A stretch of 64,000 nucleotides of DNA from Bernardetia sp963719525 (GTDB taxonomy: Bacteria; Bacteroidota; Bacteroidia; Cytophagales; Bernardetiaceae): the NCBI GenBank assembly GCA_963719525.1, contig CAVRCG010000003.1, forward strand, positions 168,046-232,045, read 5' to 3'. Position 1 is the stretch's first letter, and each line of letters opens with the position of its first letter. The notes beneath the pieces are model-generated. The model had not been told where the DNA came from. It ran no database searches and saw only the letters and a program-made list of their open reading frames with translations. Made by a program: the position numbers and the translations under genes. Positions 47,081-56,128 of the stretch are shown here, piece by piece.

Positions 47081-50000
47081 TTATTCCATCTCCTTCATAA
47101 TCTTCAAACGCACCATTTCACGATTAGCAGGCTCTACTTCTTCCGAATTTGGATAAGGAACATTTTCTTCATAACCTTTCCATTTATACGCCACCCAACG
47201 TTTTGTATAAACAATCATTCTACGCATATCATTGACGACAAGAATAATAACAGGAAAAATAAGTAAAATAAAAAACGTTCCGAAACCAATACCAAAAGCC
47301 ACAGAAACAGCCATCGGAATCAAAAATTGAGCTTGAAAACTGGTTTCCAAAATCAAAGGTCCTAAACCAGCAACTGTAGTAACCGAAGTAAGTAAAATCG
47401 CTCTAAAACGAGAAATTCCTGCATTATAAATGGCATCAGGCATAGACATTCCTTCCTGTAAATTAGAATTGAATTTGCTTACCAGAACAACAGCATCGTT
47501 AATAATAATCCCTGAAAGTGCCAAAATTCCCCACAAACTAAGCAACGAAACAGGTTTGTCAGCAAAGTAATGACCGAAGACAGCACAAAACAGACCCAAA
47601 GGAATAAGCAACATTACCAAAATAGATTGACTAAGCGAACGAAAAGTAAGCGTAATCAAAAGAATGATAAGAAAAAGCATAATCGGAAGAGCAAATTTTA
47701 GTGATGCTTGAGATTGTTGGCTTCGCTGCTGCTGCCCTCCAAAATCAAAAGTAAGACTAGGATATTTACTTTTCAAGTCTATCAACGTAGTGTTTTCTAG
47801 TTTTGCAATAATATCAACTGGCGAACCGTCTGGGTCAGATAATTCTGCTTCCACAGCAATTTCTCTTGAACCATCAAAGTGTTTTATATCCACAATTCCT
47901 CTATCAATGGTATAAGATGCTACTTCTGAAAGTGGAATTTCTTTTCCATCAACTGTTTTGATACGCATCGTTTCCAATTGTCCTAACGTTTCTCTACTTT
48001 CTTCTGGATAACGCACCCAAACACGCACTTCATCAGTTCCTTTTTGTAGTCGTTGAATTTCTTCTCCAAAAAATCCTTGTCTAATCTGACCAGTAATATC
48101 TGCATGGGTAAGTCCTAAAAAATAGGCTTTCGGTTTGAGTTCTAATTGCAATTCTCGTCGTCCTACTCGCTGATTATCAGTTATTTCTTTTAGCCCTTGA
48201 TAATTTTCTAATTCTTTTTTGAGTTCTTGTGTAGCTGCTTCTAAGGCTTCGTTATTTTTGGATAACAAACGAACCGAAATAGGTTTTCCAAAACGGTTTC
48301 GACCTGCAACCGTATAGGTTTCGGCTTCTGGAATGTCGCCTATTTTCTTTTTTACTCGGTCTGAAATTTCATTACTCGTAATTTTTCTATCGTCCATATC
48401 TAAAAGTGAAATCGAAACGTGTCCTGCATGTGAGCCGTTTTCACTTCCGTCAGAAGTTCTACCCAAATTTCTAAAGGTAAAATTGATAAAATTCTTTTCA
48501 TCGTTATATTCCTTTTTGAGTTCGTCGTTTACTTCCCATGTTGCTTTTTCGAAGCGTTCTAGGTAAGAAATAACTTTTTCCTTTGGCGTTCCTGCTTTAA
48601 AAGCAATACTAGCATCAAAACTATCAAAAGGAATATTTGGAAAAAATACAACTTTGATAAGCTGACCATTTACCATTCCCAAAACCATCATTACAAAAAC
48701 AAAAGGAACAAAAATATAAACATAACGAAAACGCAACATGTGAGAAAGGGCTTTTCCGTATAGCTCGTGGCGTAAATAATCAATTCCATTATTTAGCTTT
48801 CTTCTAAAATTACTGTCTTTTTTTGCTCCCATATCTTTGTGAGCAAGGTGAGATGGCAATACTAAAAAGGCTTCGATAAGCGAAACAGCCAAACAAAGAA
48901 CTACAATAAGTCCCATTTCTTGCAGAAAATCAAATCCTTCAATACCAATTGCAATCGGCATAAAGGCGATAATTGTAGTCAAGACAGAAGTAAAAACAGA
49001 CGGCAAAACCTCATACGCACCATCAACAGTTGCTCTAATGGGCGATTTTCCCATTTCAAAATGCGTAAAAATATTTTCTCCAATCACAATTCCATCATCA
49101 ACCAAAATACCAACAACGAGTATCATTCCGAAAAGCGAAATCATATTAATCGTAATTCCCATTAGCGAAGCAATAATAAACATACCAGCAAAGGAAATCG
49201 GAATGCCCAATGCCACCCAAAATGACAACCGAAGACTAAGAAAAAGTCCTAAACAAATCAAGACCAAAACAAGTCCGACAACTCCATTTTCGATAAGCAT
49301 TTGAAGACGCTCGGAAAGCAAATCAAAGAAATCAAAGGAAACTACCAGTTCGACATCAGAATGTTTTTTATTAAATTCTGTAACATATTTGTTTGCATAA
49401 ATCGAAATTTCCTCTAAATCTTCCTCTTTTAGTTTAGTAATTTCTAAAGAAACGGCTTTTTCTCCGTTGATATGCAATGAGTTTGGAACGTCTGCAAACT
49501 GTTGTTTTATGGTTGCAATATCTCTCAAACGAAGATTACTTCCACCTTCATTAGCACGAAGAACAATATTTCCTATTTTTTCTGCCATTTTTTCTTTGGC
49601 TCTTGAACGAATCAAAATCTCCTCATCTTTTGATTTGATTGCACCTGCCGAAATATCACGGTTGTTTAGTCTTACTGCTGCTGCAATCTGTTCAAAGCGC
49701 AAACCATAACGCAAAAGTGTAGCCTCTGGAACTTCAATAGAAATTTCTATATCTGGATAACCATTAATGTTGAGTTGAGAAATCACACCAGAAGCCAACA
49801 TTTCGTCCTCTATCTGTTCGGCATATTTTTTTAGTAGAAACAAATCCATTTCTTTTCCATCTTTTGCTCTCAAACCCAAAAACATAGTCCTGCTTCGTGG
49901 CTTCGCTTTGAAAACTAAAGGTCGCTCTGCATTGGTTGGAAAAGAGTTTATTCTATCTACGGCATTTTTTACTTCTGCAAGTGCTTCATCGGCATCTATT

Positions 50001-50299
50001 CCACGCTCTAATTGAACGGTAATACTTGCATTATTTTCAGATGAAGTAGAAGTAATTTCTTTTATTCCTTCAATTCCTTTTAAAGATTCTTCAATTTTGA
50101 TGGTAACTCCTTCTTCCATTTCTTGAGGCGATGCTCCTGGAAGTACTACGGCTACCGAAATTACGGTAGGGTCTATTTCAGGAAAAAATGAACGTTTCAT
50201 TACCCAACCATACGAAACTGCACCAAAAATTACCATTGTAAAAATGATAGCGTTTGCCCAAATTGGATATTTTACAAAATATTCTATAATGTTTTTCAT
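47081..50299 (-). CDS. RND efflux pump, inner-membrane permease
   Basis: A 1072-residue proton-driven exporter of the AcrB/HAE type. The N-terminal span and porter start are typical (FVKYPIWANAIIFTMVIFGA, FFPEIDPTVISVAVVLPGAS). Membrane helix 4 carries GILVDDGIVIGENI with the proton-relay Asp pair; a second half repeats the fold (LSGIIINDAVVLVSKFNSNL). Twelve spans are expected. It follows its periplasmic adaptor on the same strand, but no TolC-like outer channel is in this window. Substrate cannot be read from sequence. Confidence 0.92.
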   Translation of the reverse strand: MKNIIEYFVKYPIWANAIIFTMVIFGAVSYGWVMKRSFFPEIDPTVISVAVVLPGASPQEMEEGVTIKIEESLKGIEGIKEITSTSSENNASITVQLERGIDADEALAEVKNAVDRINSFPTNAERPLVFKAKPRSRTMFLGLRAKDGKEMDLFLLKKYAEQIEDEMLASGVISQLNINGYPDIEISIEVPEATLLRYGLRFEQIAAAVRLNNRDISAGAIKSKDEEILIRSRAKEKMAEKIGNIVLRANEGGSNLRLRDIATIKQQFADVPNSLHINGEKAVSLEITKLKEEDLEEISIYANKYVTEFNKKHSDVELVVSFDFFDLLSERLQMLIENGVVGLVLVLICLGLFLSLRLSFWVALGIPISFAGMFIIASLMGITINMISLFGMILVVGILVDDGIVIGENIFTHFEMGKSPIRATVDGAYEVLPSVFTSVLTTIIAFMPIAIGIEGFDFLQEMGLIVVLCLAVSLIEAFLVLPSHLAHKDMGAKKDSNFRRKLNNGIDYLRHELYGKALSHMLRFRYVYIFVPFVFVMMVLGMVNGQLIKVVFFPNIPFDSFDASIAFKAGTPKEKVISYLERFEKATWEVNDELKKEYNDEKNFINFTFRNLGRTSDGSENGSHAGHVSISLLDMDDRKITSNEISDRVKKKIGDIPEAETYTVAGRNRFGKPISVRLLSKNNEALEAATQELKKELENYQGLKEITDNQRVGRRELQLELKPKAYFLGLTHADITGQIRQGFFGEEIQRLQKGTDEVRVWVRYPEESRETLGQLETMRIKTVDGKEIPLSEVASYTIDRGIVDIKHFDGSREIAVEAELSDPDGSPVDIIAKLENTTLIDLKSKYPSLTFDFGGQQQRSQQSQASLKFALPIMLFLIILLITLTFRSLSQSILVMLLIPLGLFCAVFGHYFADKPVSLLSLWGILALSGIIINDAVVLVSKFNSNLQEGMSMPDAIYNAGISRFRAILLTSVTTVAGLGPLILETSFQAQFLIPMAVSVAFGIGFGTFFILLIFPVIILVVNDMRRMIVYTKRWVAYKWKGYEENVPYPNSEEVEPANREMVRLKIMKEME

Positions 50300-50312
50300 A
50301 GATTTTAATTTT

Positions 50313-50421
50313 GTTGTTGGTGTCGCTGCGCTAAAACACCAACAACGGCATTTTACTGTATAACAGACTTTCTAGTCTGTTGGAAAATTATGTTTTTTTT
50401 GTTCAGACTAGGAAGTCCGAA
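50313..50421. repeat. Inverted repeats between the pump genes
   Basis: GTTGTTGGTGT (50313-50323) pairs with ACACCAACAAC (50336-50346); then AACAGACT-TTCT-AGTCTGTT (50362-50381) and TTCAGACT-AGGA-AGTCCGAA (50402-50421), related to the paired-hairpin family near 43.6 and 44.1 kb. They fill most of the 127-base gap and may lower expression of the permease relative to the adaptor. Confidence 0.6.
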
Positions 50422-50426
50422 CTACT

Positions 50427-51596
50427 TTAGTTTACAACTGATACTGTTTCTTCTGTTTCCACTTTTTGTTTTTCTTCCTTCAAAACCTTTACAATCATTT
50501 CATTATAAGCATTTATCAATGGTTCGGTTACTACTTTTTCGCCTTCTTTTACACCAGAAATGATTAGCGTTTCTTTGTTTGATTTTCTGATTTGAATAGT
50601 TTGTAAATTCAGAACAGAATCATTTTTTACGGTATAAATTTCATTGTCATTAAAAACGGCTCTTCGTGGAATTTCTATGGCATCTTTTATTGTTCCTCCT
50701 TGCATCGTTGCACGCAAATACATTCCTGCATAAATAGGATTTTTACCATTCTGAATTTTGACATAAACATCTAAAGATTGCGTAGCTGGATTGACAACAT
50801 CGCCAATTCGTGCAATTTTGCCTACCCATTTTTGGCTATCATCTTCTGTCGCTACTTCTACTTCCGTACCTACTTTTAGCCAATGCACATCTTTTGTATC
50901 AACAGGAACTTTGAGTTCTAACTGACTATTCTGAACCAAACGCAAAACTCTACCATTTGGAGGTGCAACCGAACCATTTTGCAAATAAACTTCACTAATC
51001 GAACCCGAAAAAGGTGCAGTAACTACATATTTATCTAAAGTTGCTTCTTGTGCTTTTATGTTATAGTAGCTTGTCAGAATTCCTTTTGTAGCGAGGAATG
51101 TTTTCTCTTTTTCTGACTCGTAAGAAGGTAATTTTGGTAATGATTTTTCTACATCAAGACTAGCAAAATAACTACTCCACGTTTGATAACGATTCGAATA
51201 ATCAATCTTCATGTCTGGCAAAATCATCGCTACTTCTCTCATAAAATTACTTTTTTGTGCTTGCAAGCCTAACTCAAATGTTTCTCTACCCAACGTAAAC
51301 AAAACTTGTCCTTTTCGAACCGATTGCCCTACTTGCAGATTAACACTTTCACGAATTTTGCCCGAAACTTCGGCTACGATATCAACAGGCTGTTCCGATT
51401 CTACTCTACCAAACGTAATTATTTCGGCTTCAATGGTAGCAGGATTTGCGTTTTGTACTTTGACAGACATTTTTTGTGGTTTGGCAATACGTTTTGGTGG
51501 TTCTTTTTGCATACTTCCAAACCACGTATAAAGTCCATAACCTCCACCCAAAAGAACAATGGCAGCGATGAGAGAGAGTAAAATTTTGTTTTTCAT
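50427..51596 (-). CDS. RND efflux periplasmic adaptor (HlyD/MFP family)
   Basis: A 389-residue membrane-fusion protein. One N-terminal anchor (LLSLIAAIVLLGGGYGLYTW), a lipoyl-type half motif VDIVAEVSGKIRESVNLQVG, a short helical hairpin, and the second half VVTAPFSGSISEVYLQNGSV. It links the RND permease encoded just downstream to an outer-membrane channel. First gene of the operon. Confidence 0.92.
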   Translation of the reverse strand: MKNKILLSLIAAIVLLGGGYGLYTWFGSMQKEPPKRIAKPQKMSVKVQNANPATIEAEIITFGRVESEQPVDIVAEVSGKIRESVNLQVGQSVRKGQVLFTLGRETFELGLQAQKSNFMREVAMILPDMKIDYSNRYQTWSSYFASLDVEKSLPKLPSYESEKEKTFLATKGILTSYYNIKAQEATLDKYVVTAPFSGSISEVYLQNGSVAPPNGRVLRLVQNSQLELKVPVDTKDVHWLKVGTEVEVATEDDSQKWVGKIARIGDVVNPATQSLDVYVKIQNGKNPIYAGMYLRATMQGGTIKDAIEIPRRAVFNDNEIYTVKNDSVLNLQTIQIRKSNKETLIISGVKEGEKVVTEPLINAYNEMIVKVLKEEKQKVETEETVSVVN

Positions 51597-51898
51597 AATT
51601 TTTTAGAACAACTCTTTTTGAATAGAGTTTTGTATATAATTTTTCATTTTATATAGAAAAATGAAAAGCAGAAAAATAAATAATTTGAAAAAATTGGTAA
51701 AATAAAAAACAAAGAAAAAAAACAGTTTTTTCTTTGTAACTATCTTACAATCAGCTTACAACAACAAGGAATAAATTTATAAATAGCTTGCACAATTAAA
51801 TTTACCTTCATTTTAATAAAATAAGTCGTAGAAGTGTTTGCAAAGTTACGAGCTATGTGTGTATATTTGCAGATAATTAACACTCTTTATTTTCATAA
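51597..51898. other. Intergenic region between adaptor gene and tRNA
   Basis: About 300 bp holding the divergent promoters of the efflux operon (minus) and tRNA-like gene (plus). No reading frame. Confidence 0.5.
51837..51869 (+). promoter_or_regulatory. Promoter of the tRNA-like gene
   Basis: TTTG at 51837-51840, 21 bases, then TATATTTG at 51862-51869: an exact Bacteroidota-type promoter placed 30 bases before the tRNA. Confidence 0.7.
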
Positions 51899-51973
51899 GG
51901 ACTATTAGCTCAGTTGGTTTAGAGCACTACCTCAACAAGGTAGGGGTCATTGGTTTGAATCCAATATGGTCCA
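51899..51973 (+). tRNA. tRNA-Val-like gene with abnormal anticodon loop
   Basis: The full cloverleaf folds: acceptor GGACTAT/ATGGTCC (one G-U pair), D arm GCTC/GAGC with GG in the loop, anticodon stem CTACC/GGTAG, T stem ATTGG/CCAAT. The anticodon loop is TCAACAA, so the triplet at 34-36 is AAC (Val) but position 33 is C instead of the universal T, and the T loop reads TTTGAAT with T in place of C56. The usual Bacteroidota relative has TTGACAA (anticodon GAC). CCA is not fully encoded. It has its own promoter and terminator. It lies directly beside a tyrosine recombinase and is the likely attachment gene. Function as a tRNA is doubtful. Confidence 0.8.
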
Positions 51974-52019
51974 CAAATGGAAATAAAAGCATACTTTTTT
52001 TAATGATAGTGGTGCAAAA

Positions 52020-52056
52020 GAAAAGCCTAATCAATTGATTTGATTAGGCTTTTTTC
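52020..52056 (+). terminator. Terminator after the tRNA-like gene
   Basis: AAAAGCCTAATCAA pairs with TTGATTAGGCTTTT, followed by Ts. Confidence 0.8.
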
Positions 52057-52081
52057 TTTTGATAGTGAACTACTTATGATT

Positions 52082-52124
52082 TTAGATACAAAATTAGATA
52101 CAAAGAGAAATCATTTAGATACAA
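52082..52124 (+). repeat. Three direct repeats TTAGATACAA before the recombinase
   Basis: Copies at 52082, 52094 and 52115, the first two spaced 12 bases, the third 21. They lie between the tRNA-like gene and the recombinase start and could be arm-type binding sites of the recombinase or its excision factor. Confidence 0.5.
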
Positions 52125-52167
52125 TTTTTAGTTGTTGCAGTTCACTATTTTTAAACAAATCTTTATT

Positions 52168-53358
52168 ATGATTAAAAAAAATGAAAATTTAGTTTGGTTT
52201 TATGTACGAAGCAACCATGTCGTTTGTCGTATAAGGTCAAAAAATGTCAAACCTGCTCAACTAGTAGAATTTTCTACTGGAGAATACTGTAAGCCTTCAG
52301 ACTGGAGTAAAGATGAGTTATTGACAAAGAATAATACTTCAGTAAATACAAAACTAAAAAAACTTAGTGCAGCTTTAGAAGAACGTCATGACGAATTACT
52401 GATTATCCAAAAACACAACCCTCACACAATACGACAACTTGTCAACGAAGTATGGGAAAATAAAGAAACGGCTTATACTTCCGTTTTGGCTCTTATTCAA
52501 GAATGGCAAAATTATTTAGAAAGTAGAATAGGTACAGACTTAGAAGAATCTACTTTTAAATCATACAGAGGAAAACTAAATAACATTAGGGATTTTGTAA
52601 CCTACACAAAGAAAAAATACATAAACGCTAACATGTGGAATGATGGAGTGGCGATGGAACTAGAAAGCTATATCAAGAAATACAAAGGAGGACATAACCA
52701 CGCAAATAAAGTTTTAGCAGAATTAAGACACGTTTTTGAGTTTGGTTATTCAAAAAAATACCTTACTTCTATTTTGATTTCACATTCTATTAAAAGACTT
52801 CCTGTTGATTTGGTTTATTTGACTGCAAAGGAGATAAAAAGATTTGCTGATGTAGACGTTAGCAAGCAAGATATACACATACAGAGGGCAAAAGACGGTT
52901 TTTTACTGCAATGTTATACTGGTGTAGCTTTTGCAGAACTGACACGAATAGAAAAAGATACTATTTTTGAAACCCCAAAACTGGAATGGAAAGAATGGAT
53001 TTTGATTAAACGAAAGAAGACAAGAAAACGAAAACTAAAACCGTGTATTATTCCTGTTTTGCCACAAGCAAAGGTACTTTTAGAAAAGTACGATTATAAA
53101 ATACCGAAATTTCAAAACGGTAAATATAATCTTGCTATTGCGTGTATCTGTACTTTAGCCGAAATAAAAAAAGATGTTTCTAGTCATAATGGGCGTAAAT
53201 CCTTTGGTAATCTTCTTAGTGAATTAGGAATTTCTAATGAAGCAATAAGTAAAATGTATGGTCATTCTACTACTCAAATGACTGAACAGAGTTATGTAGA
53301 AATACAACAAACTCGTATAGCTAGAGAAATAAATGCCATTTTTGGTAAAAATAATTAA
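52168..53358 (+). CDS. Tyrosine recombinase (integrase), CTnDOT-like
   Basis: A 396-residue site-specific recombinase from the ATG at 52168 (an in-frame ATG at 52132 is also possible). The N-terminus is an arm-binding domain (NLVWFYVRSNHVVCRIRSKN), then a SAM-like core-binding domain. The catalytic block has a beta-strand lysine region (LIKRKKTRKRKLKPCIIPVL), SSHNGRKSFGNLL (His-x-x-Arg) and YGHSTTQMTEQSYVEI with the nucleophile Tyr at codon 388 from 52132. The first catalytic Arg is absent from CYTGVAFAELTRIEKD, as in IntDOT and many Bacteroidota recombinases. It points into the element and sits next to the tRNA-like gene, the normal place at attL. Confidence 0.9.
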   Translation: MIKKNENLVWFYVRSNHVVCRIRSKNVKPAQLVEFSTGEYCKPSDWSKDELLTKNNTSVNTKLKKLSAALEERHDELLIIQKHNPHTIRQLVNEVWENKETAYTSVLALIQEWQNYLESRIGTDLEESTFKSYRGKLNNIRDFVTYTKKKYINANMWNDGVAMELESYIKKYKGGHNHANKVLAELRHVFEFGYSKKYLTSILISHSIKRLPVDLVYLTAKEIKRFADVDVSKQDIHIQRAKDGFLLQCYTGVAFAELTRIEKDTIFETPKLEWKEWILIKRKKTRKRKLKPCIIPVLPQAKVLLEKYDYKIPKFQNGKYNLAIACICTLAEIKKDVSSHNGRKSFGNLLSELGISNEAISKMYGHSTTQMTEQSYVEIQQTRIAREINAIFGKNN

Positions 53359-53441
53359 GCAATAAGTAAACTGTCAGGACTTAATTCCCTTATTCCCTTA
53401 TAAACTCCCTTGTAAGTTTACAATCAATTTAAAACAAAAAT

Positions 53442-53477
53442 AAGATTTTTAGAAAACCCTTTCTTTTCTAAAATCTT
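53442..53477. terminator. Hairpin after the recombinase gene
   Basis: AAGATTTTTAGAAAA pairs with TTTTCTAAAATCTT across a seven-base loop; no long T-run, so termination is likely but not certain. Confidence 0.5.
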
Positions 53478-53577
53478 CTTACAGATAGTTTAAAGATAGA
53501 TTTAGTTCCTGCGCTTTTTTCGCCTGTTGGACAGTTCCTAGTTCAGTTTCATTTTTTTCTTTATGTAAGAAGACACA

Positions 53578-53614
53578 AAAAAAACCTACATTTTTTCAAA
53601 CATAGGTTTTTTGA
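53578..53614. terminator. Terminator at the end of the phage gene block
   Basis: AAAACCTA and TAGGTTTT arms with A- and T-runs on either side, 13 bases past the last phage gene; works for both convergent units. Confidence 0.65.
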
Positions 53615-53626
53615 GTTTTATGAAAT

Positions 53627-54445
53627 TTAGAATCTATCAAAACGCAAGAACAATAACTTTATATTGCTCATCGCCTTAAAAGTAGCTTCAAAACTATTTG
53701 CTGTTACATTTAACATTGTTCCAACAATAGAAAAATCAATTTTTTTGAAATTTCCAGATGCTTGTTCAAACGCAAGTAGTAAAACATCTGTACTATTTAG
53801 ATTGTGTGTAATTGTACGAACTTCTGCATCTGAACCCGTCGTAAATGCTTCTGTGTGTATCGATGGTGTTCCTGCCGTTTTTGCATCTACATAGGCTTTA
53901 TCAACAAAACTACGAGCTGTATAGTCATCTGAATAATCTACTGCATAATTGAGAGGACCTCCTACGAACTGTCTATTAGCTAATTCAAAATAAGTGCCTG
54001 GGTTTTCCCCATCGTCATGGTGTAATGTTCTTATATTCACTATGTCATTATAGTTCATATCTAAATCACCGTCCATTTGTCCAGACCCATCAGAAGAACT
54101 TCCTCCATCTTCTAAATTAGTTACTCTATCATCTAAATCTTGTACATCTTCTTCAAGCTGTGATATATCAGGCGTTTGCCCATCTTGTCCGTCCTGTCCA
54201 TCATTCCCTACAAGACTATCTAAAAAAACTTGTTCTGTACCTGTATTTCCATTGTCTAGCCAAATCTCATAAGCAGAAAGTCCATCTTGTCCGTCCTGTG
54301 GAACTAGTAAATTATCAATAGTATCTTTGATTGCTTCTACTTGACTATCGACAACGTCCATAACCTCACGTACTTTTTCAGGTGTGTTTCGTTTTTCGTT
54401 ATTATCAAGAATTGTTTCGTCTGACTTTGTTTTTATAGCTCCCAT
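53627..54445 (-). CDS. Collagen-like fibre or spike protein
   Basis: A 272-residue protein built like a phage receptor-binding fibre. After an alpha-helical N-terminus it has interrupted Gly-x-y stretches (PQDGQDGLSAYEIWLDNGNT, then GNDGQDGQDGQTPDIS), a coiled coil (LEEDVQDLDDRVTNLEDGG), and a C-terminal beta domain (RTITHNLNSTDVLLLAFEQA). GLSAYEIWLDNGNTG is a motif common in phage collagen-like fibres. Last gene of the block, with a terminator behind it. Probably the host-attachment spike. Confidence 0.75.
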   Translation of the reverse strand: MGAIKTKSDETILDNNEKRNTPEKVREVMDVVDSQVEAIKDTIDNLLVPQDGQDGLSAYEIWLDNGNTGTEQVFLDSLVGNDGQDGQDGQTPDISQLEEDVQDLDDRVTNLEDGGSSSDGSGQMDGDLDMNYNDIVNIRTLHHDDGENPGTYFELANRQFVGGPLNYAVDYSDDYTARSFVDKAYVDAKTAGTPSIHTEAFTTGSDAEVRTITHNLNSTDVLLLAFEQASGNFKKIDFSIVGTMLNVTANSFEATFKAMSNIKLLFLRFDRF

Positions 54446-54490
54446 AATTTGAGTTTTTATTTTAAAATAAGTAAGTGATTTGTCTAATTT

Positions 54491-54910
54491 TTAAGAGAAA
54501 CCGTCTGAAAAACCGTCTGAAAACGCTCCCATTGCTTCTTCTGTATCATCGTATTGAGAAAGAATATCATCAATACTTTCTCTAACTTCGTAAATACGAT
54601 AATCATTAATTCCAAATTTGACAGAAATATAAATTTCTGTATAAGTAGAATGAGGAACAATTTTAAAAATATACTTTCTATTCAAATAGATTTCTGTATT
54701 ATTCAAAAGTGTAACAAAAATACATTCTTTTATTATTTTCTCTAAGTCTGTAGTCATTTCAGAAACTTCAATTTCTTGTGTACTTCTTAAAACGAAGTTT
54801 TCAACTTCAGTATAAATAAGAGTACCGTCTATAATTGACTGCATCTTAAAGACATAATCAGAATTAATGTATATTTCTTTTCCTTCTGTTGTTGTAAGTT
54901 CTTGTAACAT
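54491..54910 (-). CDS. Hypothetical virion-block protein with internal duplication
   Basis: A 139-residue protein from the ATG at 54910. Two similar beta-rich halves are visible: GKEIYINSDYVFKMQSIIDG near residue 10 and NTEIYLNRKYIFKIVPHSTY near residue 76. It ends with the repeat FSDGFSDGFS. No membrane segment or known family. Located between the spike and small membrane-protein genes, so a structural or spike-assembly role is possible. Confidence 0.6.
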   Translation of the reverse strand: MLQELTTTEGKEIYINSDYVFKMQSIIDGTLIYTEVENFVLRSTQEIEVSEMTTDLEKIIKECIFVTLLNNTEIYLNRKYIFKIVPHSTYTEIYISVKFGINDYRIYEVRESIDDILSQYDDTEEAMGAFSDGFSDGFS

Positions 54911-54990
54911 AGTGTGTAGTAGGCTAAAATTAAAAAAAAACTGCTCAACACTTGTCAAACAGTTTTTTAGTGCGAAATAAGTAATTCAAT

Positions 54991-55362
54991 CTAAACTCTA
55001 GCCTTTACGAGCCTAGCCATAGAGAAACCTAAATCCATTGCAGCATTAAGAAAAGTTTGAGACTTTTCGATAATACTCTCAACAACATCATTTGGTAAAT
55101 CGTGTTCTTTTGCGAAATGCTCGTTTACTTCTTTCTTTTCTACTTCGCTCATGTCTGCATACTCACGAGGAATATGCTTGAGTGTAGGAATGTTTCCCAT
55201 TGATTTAAGCACTAGGTTTGAGCCTACACCGATAAGCTCATTCATATTTGTACCGTCTTCTACGATAGTATAAATACCCTCGCTCAAATTTGCAGCAATA
55301 GAGTGCGCTTTTTTGATGTTTTCTACACCGTATTTTTCTGTTTTCTCTTCTTGACTTTTCAT
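54991..55362 (-). CDS. Hypothetical virion-block protein
   Basis: A 123-residue, mostly helical soluble protein (ENIKKAHSIAANLSEGIYTI, then EYADMSEVEKKEVNEHFAKE). I recognise no family. The start codon follows a 68-base gap after the previous gene. No membrane segment. Confidence 0.6.
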   Translation of the reverse strand: MKSQEEKTEKYGVENIKKAHSIAANLSEGIYTIVEDGTNMNELIGVGSNLVLKSMGNIPTLKHIPREYADMSEVEKKEVNEHFAKEHDLPNDVVESIIEKSQTFLNAAMDLGFSMARLVKARV

Positions 55363-55429
55363 AAGAATTGTTTGTTAATTAACTGTTGAAATAAATTGAA
55401 ATAATTGTACAAATAGACTTTTAAGTCGT

Positions 55430-55624
55430 CTAAGACTGTTTTGTAACAGTTTTGAACATTACCCACATAAGAAGGCAAACTACAAAAGTTACTAAAAAAG
55501 TAGCTCCTAATTTGATGTAAGTAGAATCTTCTAACTCCACTTTGAAATCCATTTTTACGCCGTCCTCTCCTACTAATCCGATGAGGTTAGTGATTGCTTG
55601 CGCTCCGTTTTTTGATTGTGCCAT
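55430..55624 (-). CDS. Small membrane protein
   Basis: 64 residues with one strong membrane helix near the C-terminus (LGATFLVTFVVCLLMWVMF) and a short basic tail. One of a series of single-span proteins in this block, possibly a virion-membrane component or a holin-like protein. Confidence 0.65.
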   Translation of the reverse strand: MAQSKNGAQAITNLIGLVGEDGVKMDFKVELEDSTYIKLGATFLVTFVVCLLMWVMFKTVTKQS

Positions 55625-55665
55625 AATTAAGTTCTTTGATTGAATTTTTTATAAGAAGAATGAAT

Positions 55666-56106
55666 TTAAACGTACTTTTCAAATCCCAATGCCTGAAATA
55701 ATCCCCACCAAACACCGACCTGCGAAGGTTTGGCTTTGCCCTGTTTTGTAGTAACAGGGTCTAAGTATCTTTGTACTGCTACTTGTGTTTTTGAGCCATA
55801 GATACCGTCTTCTGAAAGTTTTGCGAAGTATCTTCTGTTGATACCTTTTTGCAATGCTTTTACGTAGTCGTTCTTTTTCATTCCCTTTTTGAGAGGAAAA
55901 GTAGCATTTGAAGCAGAAGGGTTTGAACCTCCAGAACCTGTTGTATTTCCATTTCCTGTCGTATTTCCAGAGCCTACATTTGCATTAAAATTCACGTTTG
56001 TAGGATTTGGTTTGTCTTTTTTAGACTTCAATACGGTATAAATTACGACCGAAATAATAGCTAAGAAAAGTACAAACATAGCTAGTTTTTGATGTTGTGG
56101 CTGCAT
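55666..56106 (-). CDS. Membrane-anchored peptidoglycan-binding protein
   Basis: 146 residues from the ATG at 56106, chosen because it lies after the stop of the upstream gene (56129). An N-terminal anchor (AMFVLFLAIISVVIYTVL), a Gly/Asn/Ser-rich linker with GNTTGNGNTTGSGG, then a PG_binding_1-type domain (LKKGMKKNDYVKALQKGINR, DGIYGSKTQVAVQRYL). This form suits a virion-membrane protein that grips the cell wall during entry or exit. Confidence 0.75.
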   Translation of the reverse strand: MQPQHQKLAMFVLFLAIISVVIYTVLKSKKDKPNPTNVNFNANVGSGNTTGNGNTTGSGGSNPSASNATFPLKKGMKKNDYVKALQKGINRRYFAKLSEDGIYGSKTQVAVQRYLDPVTTKQGKAKPSQVGVWWGLFQALGFEKYV

Positions 56107-56128
56107 AAGTTTTTGAGTAAGAATAAAT

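Noticed and set aside
51899..51973. tRNA-Leu(CAA) reading of the tRNA-like gene
   Set aside because: Shifting the loop to give CAA breaks the anticodon stem, and the long variable arm of Leu tRNAs is missing.
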